From contig NC_135132.1 of the NCBI RefSeq assembly GCF_050908995.1, positions 5,203,001-5,267,000 on the forward strand: a DNA stretch of 64,000 nt. Direction: 5' to 3'. The position numbers and the translations under genes are program-made. This stretch comes from Andrena cerasifolii. Taxonomy: Eukaryota > Arthropoda > Insecta > Hymenoptera > Andrenidae. The notes under the pieces are model-generated. The model did not search any database. It was not told the origin of the DNA and worked only from the letters and a program-made list of their open reading frames with translations. Below, in pieces: positions 26,031 to 38,299 of the stretch (position 1 is the stretch's first letter; each line of letters starts with the position of its first letter).

Positions 26031-27368
26031 AGGAAATGCGCCTTGAGGAATATCTAGGTGGAAGGGTAGATGCCACGCCTCTTACTATGTGCCTGCTATC
26101 CTGCACCCTGTAATAATAATTTACTTATTTGCTCCTCCTATAAATAACATTAACCCTGCAGTGTAACGAGATTAAAACTCATATAAATATTTATAGTTCA
26201 CGTATCCAGGCTTGTCCCATCAAGAGAAAAACTCAAGGTAAATTCAAAATTACTACTTAACCTACTTGCCCGATTGCAAATTCTACTTATTTTCTTCTAC
26301 AATGAAGAGAAACACATTTGAAAGTCCCTTAATGAATGCAGTACGCCGTAACTGTGCAACGACGTTCAATCGTACCCAATCAATCGATATGCAGAAATTT
26401 GAATAGTCGAGGTTCCAACCGGAGTGTTCAGTTTCCTCTTTAAGCAAGCGCTAATTTCAATATTCACCGCACTTAAACAGCCAATTACGGTTGATCGGCG
26501 CGATAAGGATCACCGGGCTCACGATCTTGGTCGCGATCGAGCAAATGATCTGTGAGTCGTGTCTGCTACCGGTAGGTCCACCAGGTCGAAGCCTTGCACT
26601 TATCGACCACCAGACACAATCGACAGAACCGGTTCTATCCGCGGCTCGGCCAACGTAAGCAGCAACCACTGCTCGGGCATGGTAGACGGCAGTTGTTGCT
26701 GGCAAGGACGTGATTGACCGTGCTTGACGAGGAATGCGAATGTCTAAGGGCTCGAAAGCTCGTGACTGACCATTGGTGTCTGTTAATGGCAATTGGGCCG
26801 ACAGTGTACGCTTATCGACGTACATTTCTGTGGTTTTAAGGAGACTGATGTATTGCCGTGGTCGAGTGGATTATATGTGACATGCATTTCACAGTTCCTC
26901 AACTTTGCCCTTCGTAAAGTTAATGTAAATCCTATGTAATTCATCGATTAATCTTGTTGGCATGTCAGCGACATGAGCTGTAATGTGGGTTGCGTACATT
27001 GCTATGTGGGGGGCATGTTTCGGTTTTGGATTTTTCTTTTTATTCCCTGAGGGTGTTTGCGTGAGGAATTGGAGAAGGGCATTGGGGTTTGTCTAGGCTC
27101 TGGGGAATCGGAGTCCATTTGCATGAGAATTATACAGAATTGCTGGCTGATATAATGAAGAGAGAATCGATTGGGTGATTGCGGCTGTTGATGCATTGCT
27201 CGGTGTCAGCTTGCCAGATGGCAAGTGGGCCCGTGGTCCCTGATGAAGTAGGCCCTGTGATCCCTGATGAAGTGGGCCCACTTAAACATCAGACAATGTG
27301 TTCAAAATGTTAATTACCGTTTAGTAGCTTCAAAGTATATAGAAGTTTCAATATTATTACTGTATGTT

Positions 27369-27575
27369 AAGTTAACTAACTCAACTAACTCAACTAACTC
27401 AACTAACTCAGTTAGTTAACTCAACTAACTCAACTAACTCAGTTAGTTAACTCAACTAACTCAACTAACTCAGTTAGTTAACTCAACTAACTCAACTAAT
27501 TCAGTTAGTTAACTCAACTAACTCAACTAACTCAACTAACTCAACTAACTCAACTAACTTAACTCACTTAACTAT
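27369..27575. repeat. AACTAACTC tandem array with 31-bp higher-order unit
   Basis: The 9-bp unit AACTAACTC repeats throughout. In the middle, the phrase GTTAGTTAAC recurs at 27411, 27442, 27473 and 27504, an exact 31-base period. Each 31-base unit contains the near-palindrome AACTAACTCAGTTAGTT, so every copy can form a hairpin. Confidence 0.9.
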
Positions 27576-29901
27576 AACTTAACTATCGTTTAAATAAATG
27601 CTGTTTTCCAAAGAAAATAATGTTTCACCCCTGTTTATAAACATTTATATAGTAAAATAGAAACAAAAAAGGTTGTAATTTTGTAACTTTTTTCTAAAAT
27701 TTGGTGTGTCATTAAGGGATTAAAATAAACACTACTATAAAAATCAATCGCTTAATTTTAATCTAGTCCAATTTAATATCCATTCATTCATACTTCTTGT
27801 TGTTTACATAAATCGTACTGCAACTCCCCGAATGTACCAGCCGATGTCACTTTCACGCCTCTGTACACATGTCTCGCCATGCGTGTACTCGGATTCCTCT
27901 GCATAATCAGATTTGCACGTGCCCGCTCGAATTCTGTACTGTTTTCACTACCGTGTTTTCCGAGGCGAGCACGAATCGATCTGATTCGTGTCACGGGCAT
28001 GTTAGTCGACCACCGGAGCTTGTTAGCTGATTATGCGGTCGATTAGAACAGCGGAGCGCAACTTTCGCGGAACATAACACCATTTAACAATCACTCGAAG
28101 ATTTTATGAAATTTTTTTTTTGAAAAATTAAAATTGTTTCATTCCATAAATACTGCTTTGTGAAAGCTTCTTGGGAACCAGTTTAAACCGTAGTGCCATT
28201 CGGACCTTCACTTTATTTATTTATTTTGCATAATGATATCTTTTCTCAAATTTTGAAATACTTAGATTATTATTTCTTTCTTATAATGTTTCCTTACATT
28301 TACGGATTAGGGGTACATATATTTAAAAGCACTGGATCATTGAAATAAAATAATTGAATACTACCTTAAATTTCCATAAAAAAAAATGGCAGGGACCATA
28401 ACTCAAATTTCATTTAACGATTTATTATTTTTTTTAAATTGTAATAGTTATCATATATTAAATCCTTAATTAATCATAAGCACTTGCATAAGTATACATT
28501 CTGTTTTTCAGAATTCTCGAACGTTTTGCAGTCGTAGGTATAAATATTGCCACGACAAATAATCTTTGTTATTCTATTTCCTTTTTACTATCCACTATAC
28601 TTACACGAAAAAAGTGTAAAGGGGTGATCATTAAAACATTTATTCTTCATGATTGCAGTCTACAAATATTTCAGCATAAAATTTTCCTGAAAATTCTCAA
28701 CAGTACTCACAACAAATAATTCCAAAAATTCATTCAAGGTATCTAATTAAATTGCTTTCATTTTCTAATAACTGTATTTGTATAATGCATCAATTATATA
28801 CACACACGATAATTTACAAATATACATACCAGCATAATAGCGAAGAAAGAAAAAAATGGTAACATTGAATATCGCGTATGAATAATCCACGAGATAAGGT
28901 TAATTCCTGTATAAACGTAGACTTTCCTTGACTAACGAACGCGAAAGCGATGGAGAGATCACCTTGAAGGGGAATGTGATAAGAAGACTTTTATAATACG
29001 CTCGATAACATCTGTAACGGTACAACTCGCCGTTACTCCACTTGCAATATTTGCATTCGCCAGTAAACAATACACGTTCCAATTTCACTTTCGACGTACG
29101 CGACACGGCACCGATAGAACATTAAAATTCTTAACTGAAACACCGTTGACCAATAACACTAAAAATAATATTATCCAGTATACCTAATCCAATTGCACCC
29201 TTCTCCTGAAATTCTTGTGTTCAGATTTAGGCAATTTACAATATTCATGTGGCTGTGTTTCATTAAAATATACTTCTTGCTCGATGAAAATGCACTTCAC
29301 TCTACTTATATTATGTTAAATCACTATTATCAAATCTTAAAATAATAAAAAATAAAAAAATAAAGTAAGAGTCGTTTCAAAACAGAGACACAAATTTCAA
29401 TTTTATTCATGTCGAATTTGATGAAACAGGTAGAGAATTTGAAAGTAACGTGGAAACTAAGAACTGGCCTTAATTTCACATGAAAATGCAGGGAGGAGGT
29501 AGTCGGTAACTTCACCCGAGGCAAATAAAAATCGAAAACGATCTGTGATGTCACGTGGCACATTTCAAGCATTCAAGAGGTAGCTACAACGCGATTCACG
29601 AGGAACAGAGAGAAGAACAGAAAAGGTCTGCGTGAAGCAACGAAACTAAGACTGAAGAAACATTAAAGTATAATGTTTACAATATTCATTGTAAAATGGT
29701 GGAAGAAACTATAGGGCTTGAAAAAGAAGAGGTAGAAAAGTGATGGCGTCAATTACCGATAGACTTAGCGTTCAGAGGTAGATCGGACACGATAATTCTA
29801 GAGGATGTACATTGGTCTTCTAGAACCATCGATCGCAATGAAGGAATGAGGTTTTCGTATTAGCTCACAATCGGTTATAGATTTCTCGAAATATTAAGTG
29901 T

Positions 29902-31905
29902 CTAATACTGATTCCAATTGTTTGGTTGACCCCAGGACGGATTGTAGCCGCCTGCGGGGTTCCATGAGGGATTGTGGGGCGCTGGTGCAGCTGGCCCGGC
30001 GGGCCCAGCCGGGGCCCGTTGCGCCTCGGCGTTGTAGAGGGAGAAATGGACGGCTTTGGCTTGCTGCACTTCCGCTGTGTCCACTACTCGGCCGTCTGGG
30101 CCCAGGGGAGCTGGTGGTCCACTGTAAAATAGGGGAATACGGTAATTGAAATAGATGAAATGGGAGAAGTTAATAAAAATGGATACGAGGACAGATACAC
30201 TTAACGGAAGCCGGGTGCAAGAGAAGAGTTAATAGAAGTGGATGGGAGGAAAGATAGAAAGGATAAAATAAAATTAATAGAAGTGGATGAAAGTCAGGAT
30301 GAAATTAATAAAAAATCAGCGATGGACAAGTCAATGGGTCAAATATGTTTGTCGAAGGGAAAGCAATAATAAATGAAATACAATTAATTTAAGAAAGGTG
30401 CCTAAAATTTGGAAAACGGTAAAACTTAATAATCGGTGGAACTGAAAATATTAATGAAAAAAAAAACAATTGAGAGAAATGAAAAAACCGAAATGTAATC
30501 GGGGTGATTTTTAATTTGTCAAATGAATATTTTAAATTAATAAGGAATTCAGAATCATGTAACAGTTGCCTCATTCGTTAAACTAAAACCCGTTAGACTA
30601 TACCTTTTTACTCCCTCTCCCCCGTGAAAATTACACAAAGAATTAAATTCTCATCTCCGAGTCAACAGAGAAAAGACTCACCGAATAATTTTGTCTGAGT
30701 ACCTACGCAAATTCTTACAAAATATAATTGCAAATAAATTTCTTTGTCCATTTGCATCAGCATGCAGAAATTCTTTTAGTATGAGACAATGTCTGAAACC
30801 TGTAATGTGCTCCGTAGCCCGCAGGTGCGTAGGACCCAGCAGGCCCGGGATAAGCACCAGCCGGGCCCAGACCTTTGGGTGCCCTCGCATTGGCGTCAGC
30901 TAGAGCAGCCAAATGGGCTGCCTTCAATTGCGCTACTTCTGGCGTGTCTACGACTCTACCATCAGGCCCTAGTGGCGCGGGCGCTGCATGGCCACCGTAG
31001 CCTCCAGCATGTCCTCCTCCGTACCATTGTGGCGCGCAGAAAGCTACGTTCAGCATTACGGAAAGGAGAACCTGAAACATGGATCGTATCGTTTAAAGAA
31101 TGATAAATAAAGTGCCTAGAAAATAACAAAATATAAATTATATTACTGATAAAATAGTAGTATAGAAAAATGATAATATTATATAGCACTGTCAACTAAT
31201 AGTAATGTTCATAAAAATATAAAACTAATACCACTGTGAAAAGAAACAATGTTTACAGTAATAATATCAAAAAAAATTCGTAACAGTAATTTGCAGAAAT
31301 ATTATTAAAATTATATTCCTCGTAGTAAAACCAAACAGTAAGAAGAATACCACCATAGTTTACCCTTACTTCAAAATTATGATTCAACCAATTTCGATTT
31401 TGCATTTCAAAATTGAGGGGCTCAGTGTAAAACAATTTTCGCTTCTCAAGGATCCATAATTTTTTTCAAGAAAAATTCTACATATTTTTGAGAACTTTTT
31501 ATTTTATAGAAATCTATGCACATTAAACTATACAATGTGATATTTTGAATAATATATGAAAACAACGAATACGAAAATTTGTAGGTAAAAAAATCATGAA
31601 AGGGTGGCATGGGCCTGTTTTCCACTGGGCCCCTGAATTACAAAAAGTACTCGAGAAGAATAAGTACACTTCTAAATAAAACACTAACATACAAATAATC
31701 ATCAACTTGGAAACCAACGTACAACAAACTTCAAAGAGACTCGCAAGGCCCATTCCCTCTCACTCAAACGCAAATACCGAAACACTCACAAAATCTCAGG
31801 CAACAAGCGAAACACGAGCAATCCTCGTTAAATCTTCCTACCGACCCTGCGAAAAGAGGGTAAAAGCCAACGAAGACACAGTGTACTCACTAGGTAGTGC
31901 ATCAT
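29902..31905 (-). CDS. Cuticular protein with two 18-residue motifs (gene D), three exons
   Basis: Exons on the minus strand are 31891-31905, 30800-31071 and 29902-30121, giving 168 residues. Exon 1 is M-M-H-Y-L followed by gtgagt; intron 1 is phase 0 and intron 2 is phase 2, rebuilding an AGT Ser codon. The signal peptide continues VLLSVMLNVAFC and is probably cut before A-P-Q-W-Y. After a Gly/His-rich stretch (GGGHAGGYGGHAA) comes motif 1, DGRVVDTPEVAQLKAAHLAA, then a Gly/Pro/Ala/Tyr linker, then motif 2, DGRVVDTAEVQQAKAVHFSL. Motif 2 has lost the Pro of DTPE. The tail has two N-P-S-W repeats and ends N-W-N-Q-Y. It is divergently placed with respect to no close gene; gene E lies 4.2 kb upstream in the same orientation. 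The nearest downstream AATAAA on this strand is at about 29402-29407. Confidence 0.87.
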
Positions 31906-31993
31906 CTTGTCGAACCTCGGGGTACGTCGATCCAGCGACTAGTGATAGAGGTTTAGATCCGCATTATGGCTTCCACTATCGTGGATCGTCCAA

Positions 31994-31999
31994 TTTATA
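31994..31999 (-). promoter_or_regulatory. TATA box of cuticle gene D
   Basis: The minus strand reads CCTATAAATT, with TATAAA 89 bases before the ATG at 31905. The upstream 430 bases (to about 32430) are GC-rich compared with the surroundings and form the likely promoter region; the overlapping ORFs seen there on both strands have no domain and are not called. Confidence 0.7.
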
Positions 32000-32580
32000 G
32001 GGGTACAGCCGCGACAATGCCCAATGCCCCACCCCTTGCCACGGCAGCCACAATAAAACGGGGTATAACCACACCCAAGAAAATGCTCTCCTTAAGGCTG
32101 GCTGCCCTGCCCCGTAACATTTACCGAGGCATTACCAGCGACACCGGGTCCCGTGTAACCTCGTCAGGAATAGAAAACTCGCCTGCCAGCGGTGCTATGC
32201 GACACGCCGAACACCGGAGCGTGGACGTCACGTCATCGCGGATGCAATTCCGACGTCCTCGGTATTTATCGGGAGCGACGTGGACGCGGAGATTTCAACG
32301 CTGCCGTGGAATGGCTAGTCCCAGAGCTGGGTGGCTCCGGCGCTGGCGTAGGAAGGGCCGCCGAAAGCTGGAGGCTTCGCTGCCCGCGTGGGACTCGACG
32401 TAACGACCCTCGGCGAAGAATGGGAATTTTTTGATAGGATTTTCGAGGGTTTTTTTTCACTTTGTCGACGGGGAATGCTCTTTAAATTCAATGTGTTGCG
32501 TATAAGTAAGAAGTTATTATATCGTATATGAAATTAATAAATAAAAGGAGTTTGGTAACTCATTTAAGTAGCGCCAAATT

Positions 32581-32823
32581 AGGGTGTTTATGGGAGAGAT
32601 GCCGCACTTTACGCAAAATTGTCACCGCGTCTAAATTTTGCAAGGAATTTTTTTCCAAGGATAGATATTAATTAAACATCTTGTGATACTGAAAAAAAAT
32701 AATATTTAAATATTTGTCACTCTGAAAAAATTGAAACTAAAAAAATCGACAGTGCTGTTTTATCGCCAACCCTGAAATACCGAAAGGTCTTTTCTAGAGT
32801 GGCATCTCTCCCACAATTACCCT
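32581..32823. mobile_element. 243-bp TIR element
   Basis: It begins AGGGTGTTTATGGGAGAGAT and its right end, reverse complemented, reads AGGGTAATTGTGGGAGAGAT; both are followed by GCC. Flanks are AATT-like on both sides. No ORF. Superfamily unassigned. Confidence 0.75.
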
Positions 32824-33123
32824 GAATTTTTAAAAATGTCTCTAGGGACCAACTCAGTATTTTATTGCCTACATGTCACCGTTTTTGTCATTATTTTTTT
32901 TTTTGCGATTATAATGAGATTTGGATTACTTTTAATTACAATGGTGGCTATTTTTGAATGTCATTGCAGTATAATTGATGGAATTTAGTTTTTTAGATAT
33001 GCAAACATAATAACATTTGAGGTATATATATATTTGGATCAATATCTCAGAGTATCGAGTGGATTCAGTGACACTTATTATATAAAAATGACTTACAAGG
33101 GAAGTTCGGCAACTTGAAAATTC

Positions 33124-33616
33124 TTAAGGGGGGAGGCCTACCTAGAAATTTTCGAAAAATCGATTTTTTGGTTTTTATATTTTCTAGAAGTACAAGACCA
33201 GTTAATCCGACCAAAATAGACCCAGTCCACGGTGTAGCGCTCAGTCCCAAAACTTTAAACGCGTTTTCCTCAAAATCATGTTTTCAAAGTCGGTCACACG
33301 TAACCTAAAAATTAATGAACCGATTTACTCGAGACTTTGCAGGCTTATTTTAGGATTAAAAATCTAAGCGCTATCGGGAGCTTTTCTCTTTTCTTGCCTA
33401 GATTTTGTTTACACTCCAGGAACAAGTGATTTTTTACCAAATATAAAAATTGCCAAAAATTTGAAATACTTTTTCCCACAAAAAATATTGAAATATCCGT
33501 AAGATATACTCTTTTCAATAGACTAATGTTCAATAATAAAAGTTTATCGGTTTTTCGAAAAAAAAAATCCCAAAAAGCATGTTGTTTTGACCGTTCTAGG
33601 TAGGCCTCCCCCTTAA
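33124..33616. mobile_element. 493-bp TTAA-bounded MITE
   Basis: CTTAAG plus G-rich GGGGAGGCCTACCTAGAA at the left is mirrored by TTCTAGGTAGGCCTCCCC plus CTTAAG at the right. TTAA lies at 33124-33127 and 33613-33616. Inner sequences (CGAAAAATCGATTTTTTGG and GGTTTTTCGAAAAAAAAAA) also partly pair. The ends resemble the TTAAGGGG…GCCTA type at 9635-10389. Two overlapping short ORFs inside are chance. Confidence 0.8.
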
Positions 33617-36098
33617 GTTAGAATTATATTTTGAAATACTTATTTTTAATACGTTTTCTTTAGCTTATTAAATTCACCTTACCTTATACGAGGAAAGGGT
33701 GTCGCAGATTATTTGAATATTAAAAAAGAGCATCACAACTCAAAAAGGTTGAGAAACACTGATTTAAATAGTGATAGTGAAGTTTAATAAGATAAAACCA
33801 TGGTCGCCATCCTAATTTTCCATTCAAATAGCCTAACAGTATAATACTAATAAGCTCGTCTATGCATAAGCGCATTCCAGACGTATGCAATTGTCACTAA
33901 CGCAAGCCAAGGAAGTCATTCATGACATCGACCTTGAAGTAGTGGAATATTGATCTACCAAACGATAAATCGCTGTTTCAAACAAACGTACGTAATAACT
34001 ATTCAAATTAAACGAAATTCAAGTCTCAAAACAGCTCCTTCTAGAAAACTCAAAATTATTAAACAGAAAATTTTTCTTAACACTATTATCACCTAAAAAG
34101 GGGACATTATTTTCAACCAGTTGCAGTGACAATCTCTGAGGGATTGATTTTTCAATTAGCGCGCAATAGTGTTCCCCATTATTATTAAAATTCCAACGCA
34201 GCCATCGCTACTACCCATCTAGACCACAACGAAATACACTTAGCTGCGAGGTAGTGGGCAAAAAAGAAATTCAAAGCGCTCATTCCGCCGTGCGATAAAA
34301 TTACCAACGTCGTTCCACTCGACAGCTCGACAAAGAATATTTCATCCAGACTCGGTGAGTTTCTTTGAATGTCTATCCGTCGACTGCTGCTCCAGCTCCG
34401 TTTTCACCCACCTTTGCTGCCTGCGTGCTGTCACGCGGCGGCACAAGTGGTGCATTCAGCTTTTTTTTCCCGTTCGGTAACAAACGTTGCGACAGTTATC
34501 CTGGTTCAAAGACCACCTCGCGCATTGTTCGCGTGCTGACCTGAACGGGACTGCGCGCTTGTCGCCAACGCTTTGATAACAAAATGGACGTGGTCGGGAC
34601 TCGCGAGTTCCTGGCTGCTCGAGAGTAGCGGGTCAGATGGGAGCTCGTAACGCCGCGGAGTCGATGGACGGCGCTGCGTTCCGATATCCTATTGTCACGT
34701 AAAATATGCTACCTCCACGATACTTGATATATTATATTAGTGCAATTAAGGGGACATAGTGTACATTTTTTATTTATTTTTTTTTTGCGATATTGTTATA
34801 AATTTTGGTTGATCTAGTTTGTTCTGATTTAACACTACGTGTACTCAAGTGATATGGAGTGAAAGTTGATGGCAAGTGTTTTTAAATGTTGCAGATATGG
34901 GTGGTTCAGTTTAGTGGTGGACACAGTGCTTTTGAACGTCTCGAGAAATTTCAGAAACCAAATGAATTTTTATAATAGTGTTTATAGTTGGGTAGCTACG
35001 TACGTGGAAAGGGAAAAGTCGATTTTTTTTAAGTTTCCAGGTGCATGTAATCTATGGAGTTTAGAGGGTGGACTATAATTATTTTTCAAATTTTTAGATT
35101 CGTTCTGGAGTGCTGTATGTTGCTTTATGATAAAACACATTGAGTGTTAATTTTAAATAGTCGAATAGTATAGTATTTTCAATTTTTCTTTATTTTTTTT
35201 TTTGCAGGTATATCGGAAAGTGGAAACATTTATTTGGAAGTTGAAATTCAGTTTACACGTGTTATTATCGTTTAAATAATATCCATATGTGATGTGTTTT
35301 AAATAATATTATTGTTGAATGAGAGCCATGTTTAATGACCAATTTTAATATTATTCGCATTAATACTGGAAAATATCGATGGTACAAAATTAGTAATTAA
35401 TTCTAAGAGAGTAATATAATAACATGTTACCAATAACCGAAAGGGAATTTCACAGAACACTGACAATCTTTATTCAATTCCTTTAATCTAAAAGACTTGA
35501 TTCGATATGTGCATATGAAAATATAAGAAGTGGAAAGAAAACGCTAAAAATGGAACCAAGGAAAAGGGAAAAAAGAAAAATCAGCAGAATTTCAGTAAAT
35601 AATTGCAACCATTTTAATGTCAAATCATAACAGACACGTCGCCCCTCCCTACATAACCATTATCTACAATATCCATTAATAAAATAAATTCCTTGAGCCG
35701 TACACTGTACGAAACGCTCCGCAAGTACAAAACCAGTCGATCTAGAGCCGAAATCACAAGAACATCAGCAAAATCTACCCAGAATACGAGGTACAATCTC
35801 ATCAATCCTAGAACCATAAGGCAAGCCCATTAACGAGCTGGCCACAGAACCAATTACCATTATTTGCCCCCCAAAAGTTACACGACTTATAAACAATTAC
35901 AACACCCTAACACGTGATTCCCAAAGTACTAGTACCTCCACCAAATTAATATCTAATTTGAATTCCCTATTAGTACAAATAATACCCGAAACTAATTCCT
36001 CCAGACACATCCACCAAAATTTTGCTCCTCCATTCCCTCCACATGCCCAGTTCTAGGATTGACTCCAAATAATCGTCTACCCTCTCGGTCCAGGTTCA
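33617..36098. other. Intergenic region between genes D and E, no gene recognised
   Basis: A solitary hAT-like end (GGTTGAGAAACACTG, about 33756-33770) suggests a truncated element. The block at about 34200-34690 is CG-rich and free of long ORFs; it could be a promoter or untranslated exon of something unseen, but I find no coding exon to attach. The rest is AT-rich with no signal. Confidence 0.45.
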
Positions 36099-37656
36099 TC
36101 ACCAGTGAGGCTGAGGATAAGGCTCAGCGTACGAGAGGTGGGCGATCTTCGAAATTTGTTCGGCGTGGGCCGCCAGGTGCGCTGCCTTCGCGTGCGCCAC
36201 CTCCGGCGTGTCGATCACCCTGCCGTCGTGGGCCAGCGGCGCTGGGGGTCCGTGGTAGGCATTCTGCGCGGCTCCGACGTAGGAGGCGCCGTAATCGTCG
36301 TATTTACCGTCGACGTAGTCGCCAGAGTAGCCGAGGGAGGCAGCCTTGGAGGCCTCCGCGGCGTGGGCCGCTAGGTGCGCTGCCTTCGCGTGCGCCACTT
36401 CCGGCGTGTCGATCACCCTCCCGTCGTGGGCCAGTGGCGCTGGGGGCCCGTGGTAACCCGCGCCATAAGCTGGGTAGGGCGCGTAGCCGGGAGCGGCTGA
36501 CGCGCAAAGAACGAGGCACGAGAGAAGGAGCTGAAAATTTTAGAGTTTGAAAAATGCGATGGGTATTACGACGGTTGCGGAATTTTTTCGGAGGTAATTG
36601 AGGGGGTGTGGGGATTTAAAGGGGAATTTATTGAGGGTGAAGGAGGATGACTGAAGTGATAAGGGAATGTTTGAAGTTTAAGTTCTGGACAAAAGTGCGA
36701 GGGTAATGTTGTAACATTTTTATATTTGTTTGGGAGTGAATAGGGAGATTCGAATTATTTTGGTAATTAACCCTACAGTGCACGCGTAAATTAAAATTAC
36801 ACCATTGCACAAGTGGGGCCTCAAGGGCCCATATCGTCAAATCTAGAAATACAGGGATATTTGGAGGAAAACGAATTTTAATAACAAAATGAAATACTGG
36901 ACAAATATCTTTTTCAATATCAGGAGAACTGTTCATTTGGGCCTGTCAGGCCCCACGTGTGTACTGTAGGGTTAGGAGAGTATTTAAAAAAAGTGTAAAA
37001 GGGGCTTGATATTGGTGATTGGTGGCAATTGCAAGATGTTTGAGACTAATGTTGGGAGCAGACTATTAAATGAAGTATTGACGAGGGACTCAGAATTCTC
37101 TTTTCAGAAGGGGGAAGTGAATGCAGCAGATTTGAAGTGGAACTTTTATCGAAGGGCTAAAAAATCAAGTTATTGCTCGTTACGAGAAATAAATATTTTA
37201 AGATAATTTATACAACTTATTTTCTAGCATCTGGAGGTCATATTTACCGTAACCAACGATAATTTGGAAATAAATTTGCAATACAAAATGTTTGAAAAAA
37301 TCTACTTAAATTTACCCAAATCAAATTCAGAAATTAAACTACACATTCTGCCTCGAAAACTGAACGACCACGACGACCAAAAATTAATTCAAATTCGAAA
37401 CCCCGATTACCCAAAATCCTTCAATGTTCAAACATGCTCCAACAAACCGAAGCAACGGATTAAACTAGTAAAACCCGATTCAAAACACTGTACATGTCAA
37501 CGATATTAGAACCGACATCACTTTAGCGAAACTAAAAACGAAAAAATGCCCCAAACCTCCCCGCAACCGACGAATGACAATCGAAACGGAAAGTATCGTT
37601 GCAGGAACCAGCGCGTCTAATCGACTGGCTGTATCGTTACTCACTAGGGACCTCAT
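36099..37656 (-). CDS. Cuticular protein with two near-identical 18-residue motifs (gene E), two exons
   Basis: Minus-strand exons 37645-37656 and 36099-36530 give 147 residues; the single intron is phase 0 with a gtgagt donor. Exon 1 is M-R-S-L and exon 2 continues LLLSCLVLCASA, a clean signal peptide probably cut before A-P-G-Y. Both motifs read DGRVIDTPEVAHAKAAHLAA and each is preceded by YHGPPAPLAH. The linker (SLGYSGDYVDGKYDDYGASY) is Tyr/Asp/Gly-rich. The C-terminus is Y-P-Q-P-H-W. The two motif copies are also almost identical in DNA (36161-36257 and 36359-36455). Exon 2 is strongly GC-rich, which creates long antisense ORFs over it. The intron carries a 209-bp MITE. The role is inferred from the family: secreted cuticle structural protein. 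Confidence 0.9.
36161..36455 (-). repeat. Internal coding duplication in gene E (97-bp copies)
   Basis: 36161-36257 and 36359-36455 align without gaps at an offset of 198 bases with five differences by my reading. All five fall in synonymous positions (for example GGC/GGG, CTA/CTG, GAA/GAG). The 198-base spacing is a multiple of three. Confidence 0.85.
36767..36975. mobile_element. 209-bp TTAA-type MITE in the intron of gene E
   Basis: Left end TTAACCCTACAGTGCACGCG; right end, reverse complemented, CTAACCCTACAGTACACACG. Left TTAA (36767-36770) and right TTAG (36972-36975) suggest a decayed TTAA duplication. Inside are GGGGCCTCAAGGGCCC and GGGCCTGTCAGGCCCC, which add a second level of pairing. 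Confidence 0.75.
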
Positions 37657-37712
37657 GTTTGCCAGGATCCACGAGCTGATGGTTTTCTGCCGGTCGAATG
37701 GGCCCGGTACAC

Positions 37713-37720
37713 CTTATATA
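37713..37720 (-). promoter_or_regulatory. TATA box of cuticle gene E
   Basis: The minus strand reads TATATAAG 57 bases before the ATG at 37656, implying a short 5' UTR of about 30 bases. Confidence 0.7.
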
Positions 37721-38299
37721 GTCGTCGAACAATACAAGCGCCCACCTTGCCAATGGTAAACAACGAGCAGGCCGTTTGTACGTGAAATATTTACACGCAC
37801 ACGCACGCGTTCCGCTTGATTTTCACATAATAAGCACCGGCCGACCGGCGGGCAGGTGGGGAGAGGCATTTCTATTTGGCAATGCGGAGCCTAGGGGGAG
37901 AGAACGAGAGGGTCGATCGCGAAGGGAGGGAAATGGTGAAAGAAACGAGAAGGAACAAAGCTGGAGAGGAATGATCGCGTTGCGTCAATGATGGAAACGC
38001 GAGCATTGTAAGTTTAGCGCGATTGCGCCGATCCGGCAACAACAATTAACGCTGATCTCTTGGCACTGGGTCAAGATGGTCGATCGAGAGGTTGAACCTT
38101 GCTTTTGGATCCGTTCGATTGAAATCATTGTGGAATATGATGGGAAAATTTTGTAACGACTTCGTAAGATTCTAGATCTAAGTAGAAGATGATTTCGAAG
38201 AGCGGTGCTGCCTTGTTCCCTTCTCTATCTTCTTTTCGCTTATATACTTTGTCTTCTGGTTGAGTAAATTCACGAGTATTTATTAATGTAATTTTTTAA

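Larger units (their letters stand above)
22985..29901. other. Intergenic region between convergent genes C and D, no gene recognised
   Basis: About 6.9 kb between the 3' ends of genes C (+) and D (-). It holds a foldback element (25476-26030) with a smaller element nested in it, and a tandem array (27369-27575). Short ORFs at 24397-24639, 24624-24953 and 26457-26825 have no recognisable product. The 26440-26830 block is GC-richer than its surroundings and rich in CG, but I find no splice-supported coding in it. AATAAA-type signals near 23824 (+) and 29402 (-) are the closest for genes C and D. Confidence 0.5.

Noticed and set aside
36059..36550. 163-residue plus-strand ORF rich in Arg and Pro
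   Set aside because: It is antisense to the GC-rich exon 2 of gene E, whose minus-strand frame has signal peptide, motif copies and splice sites.
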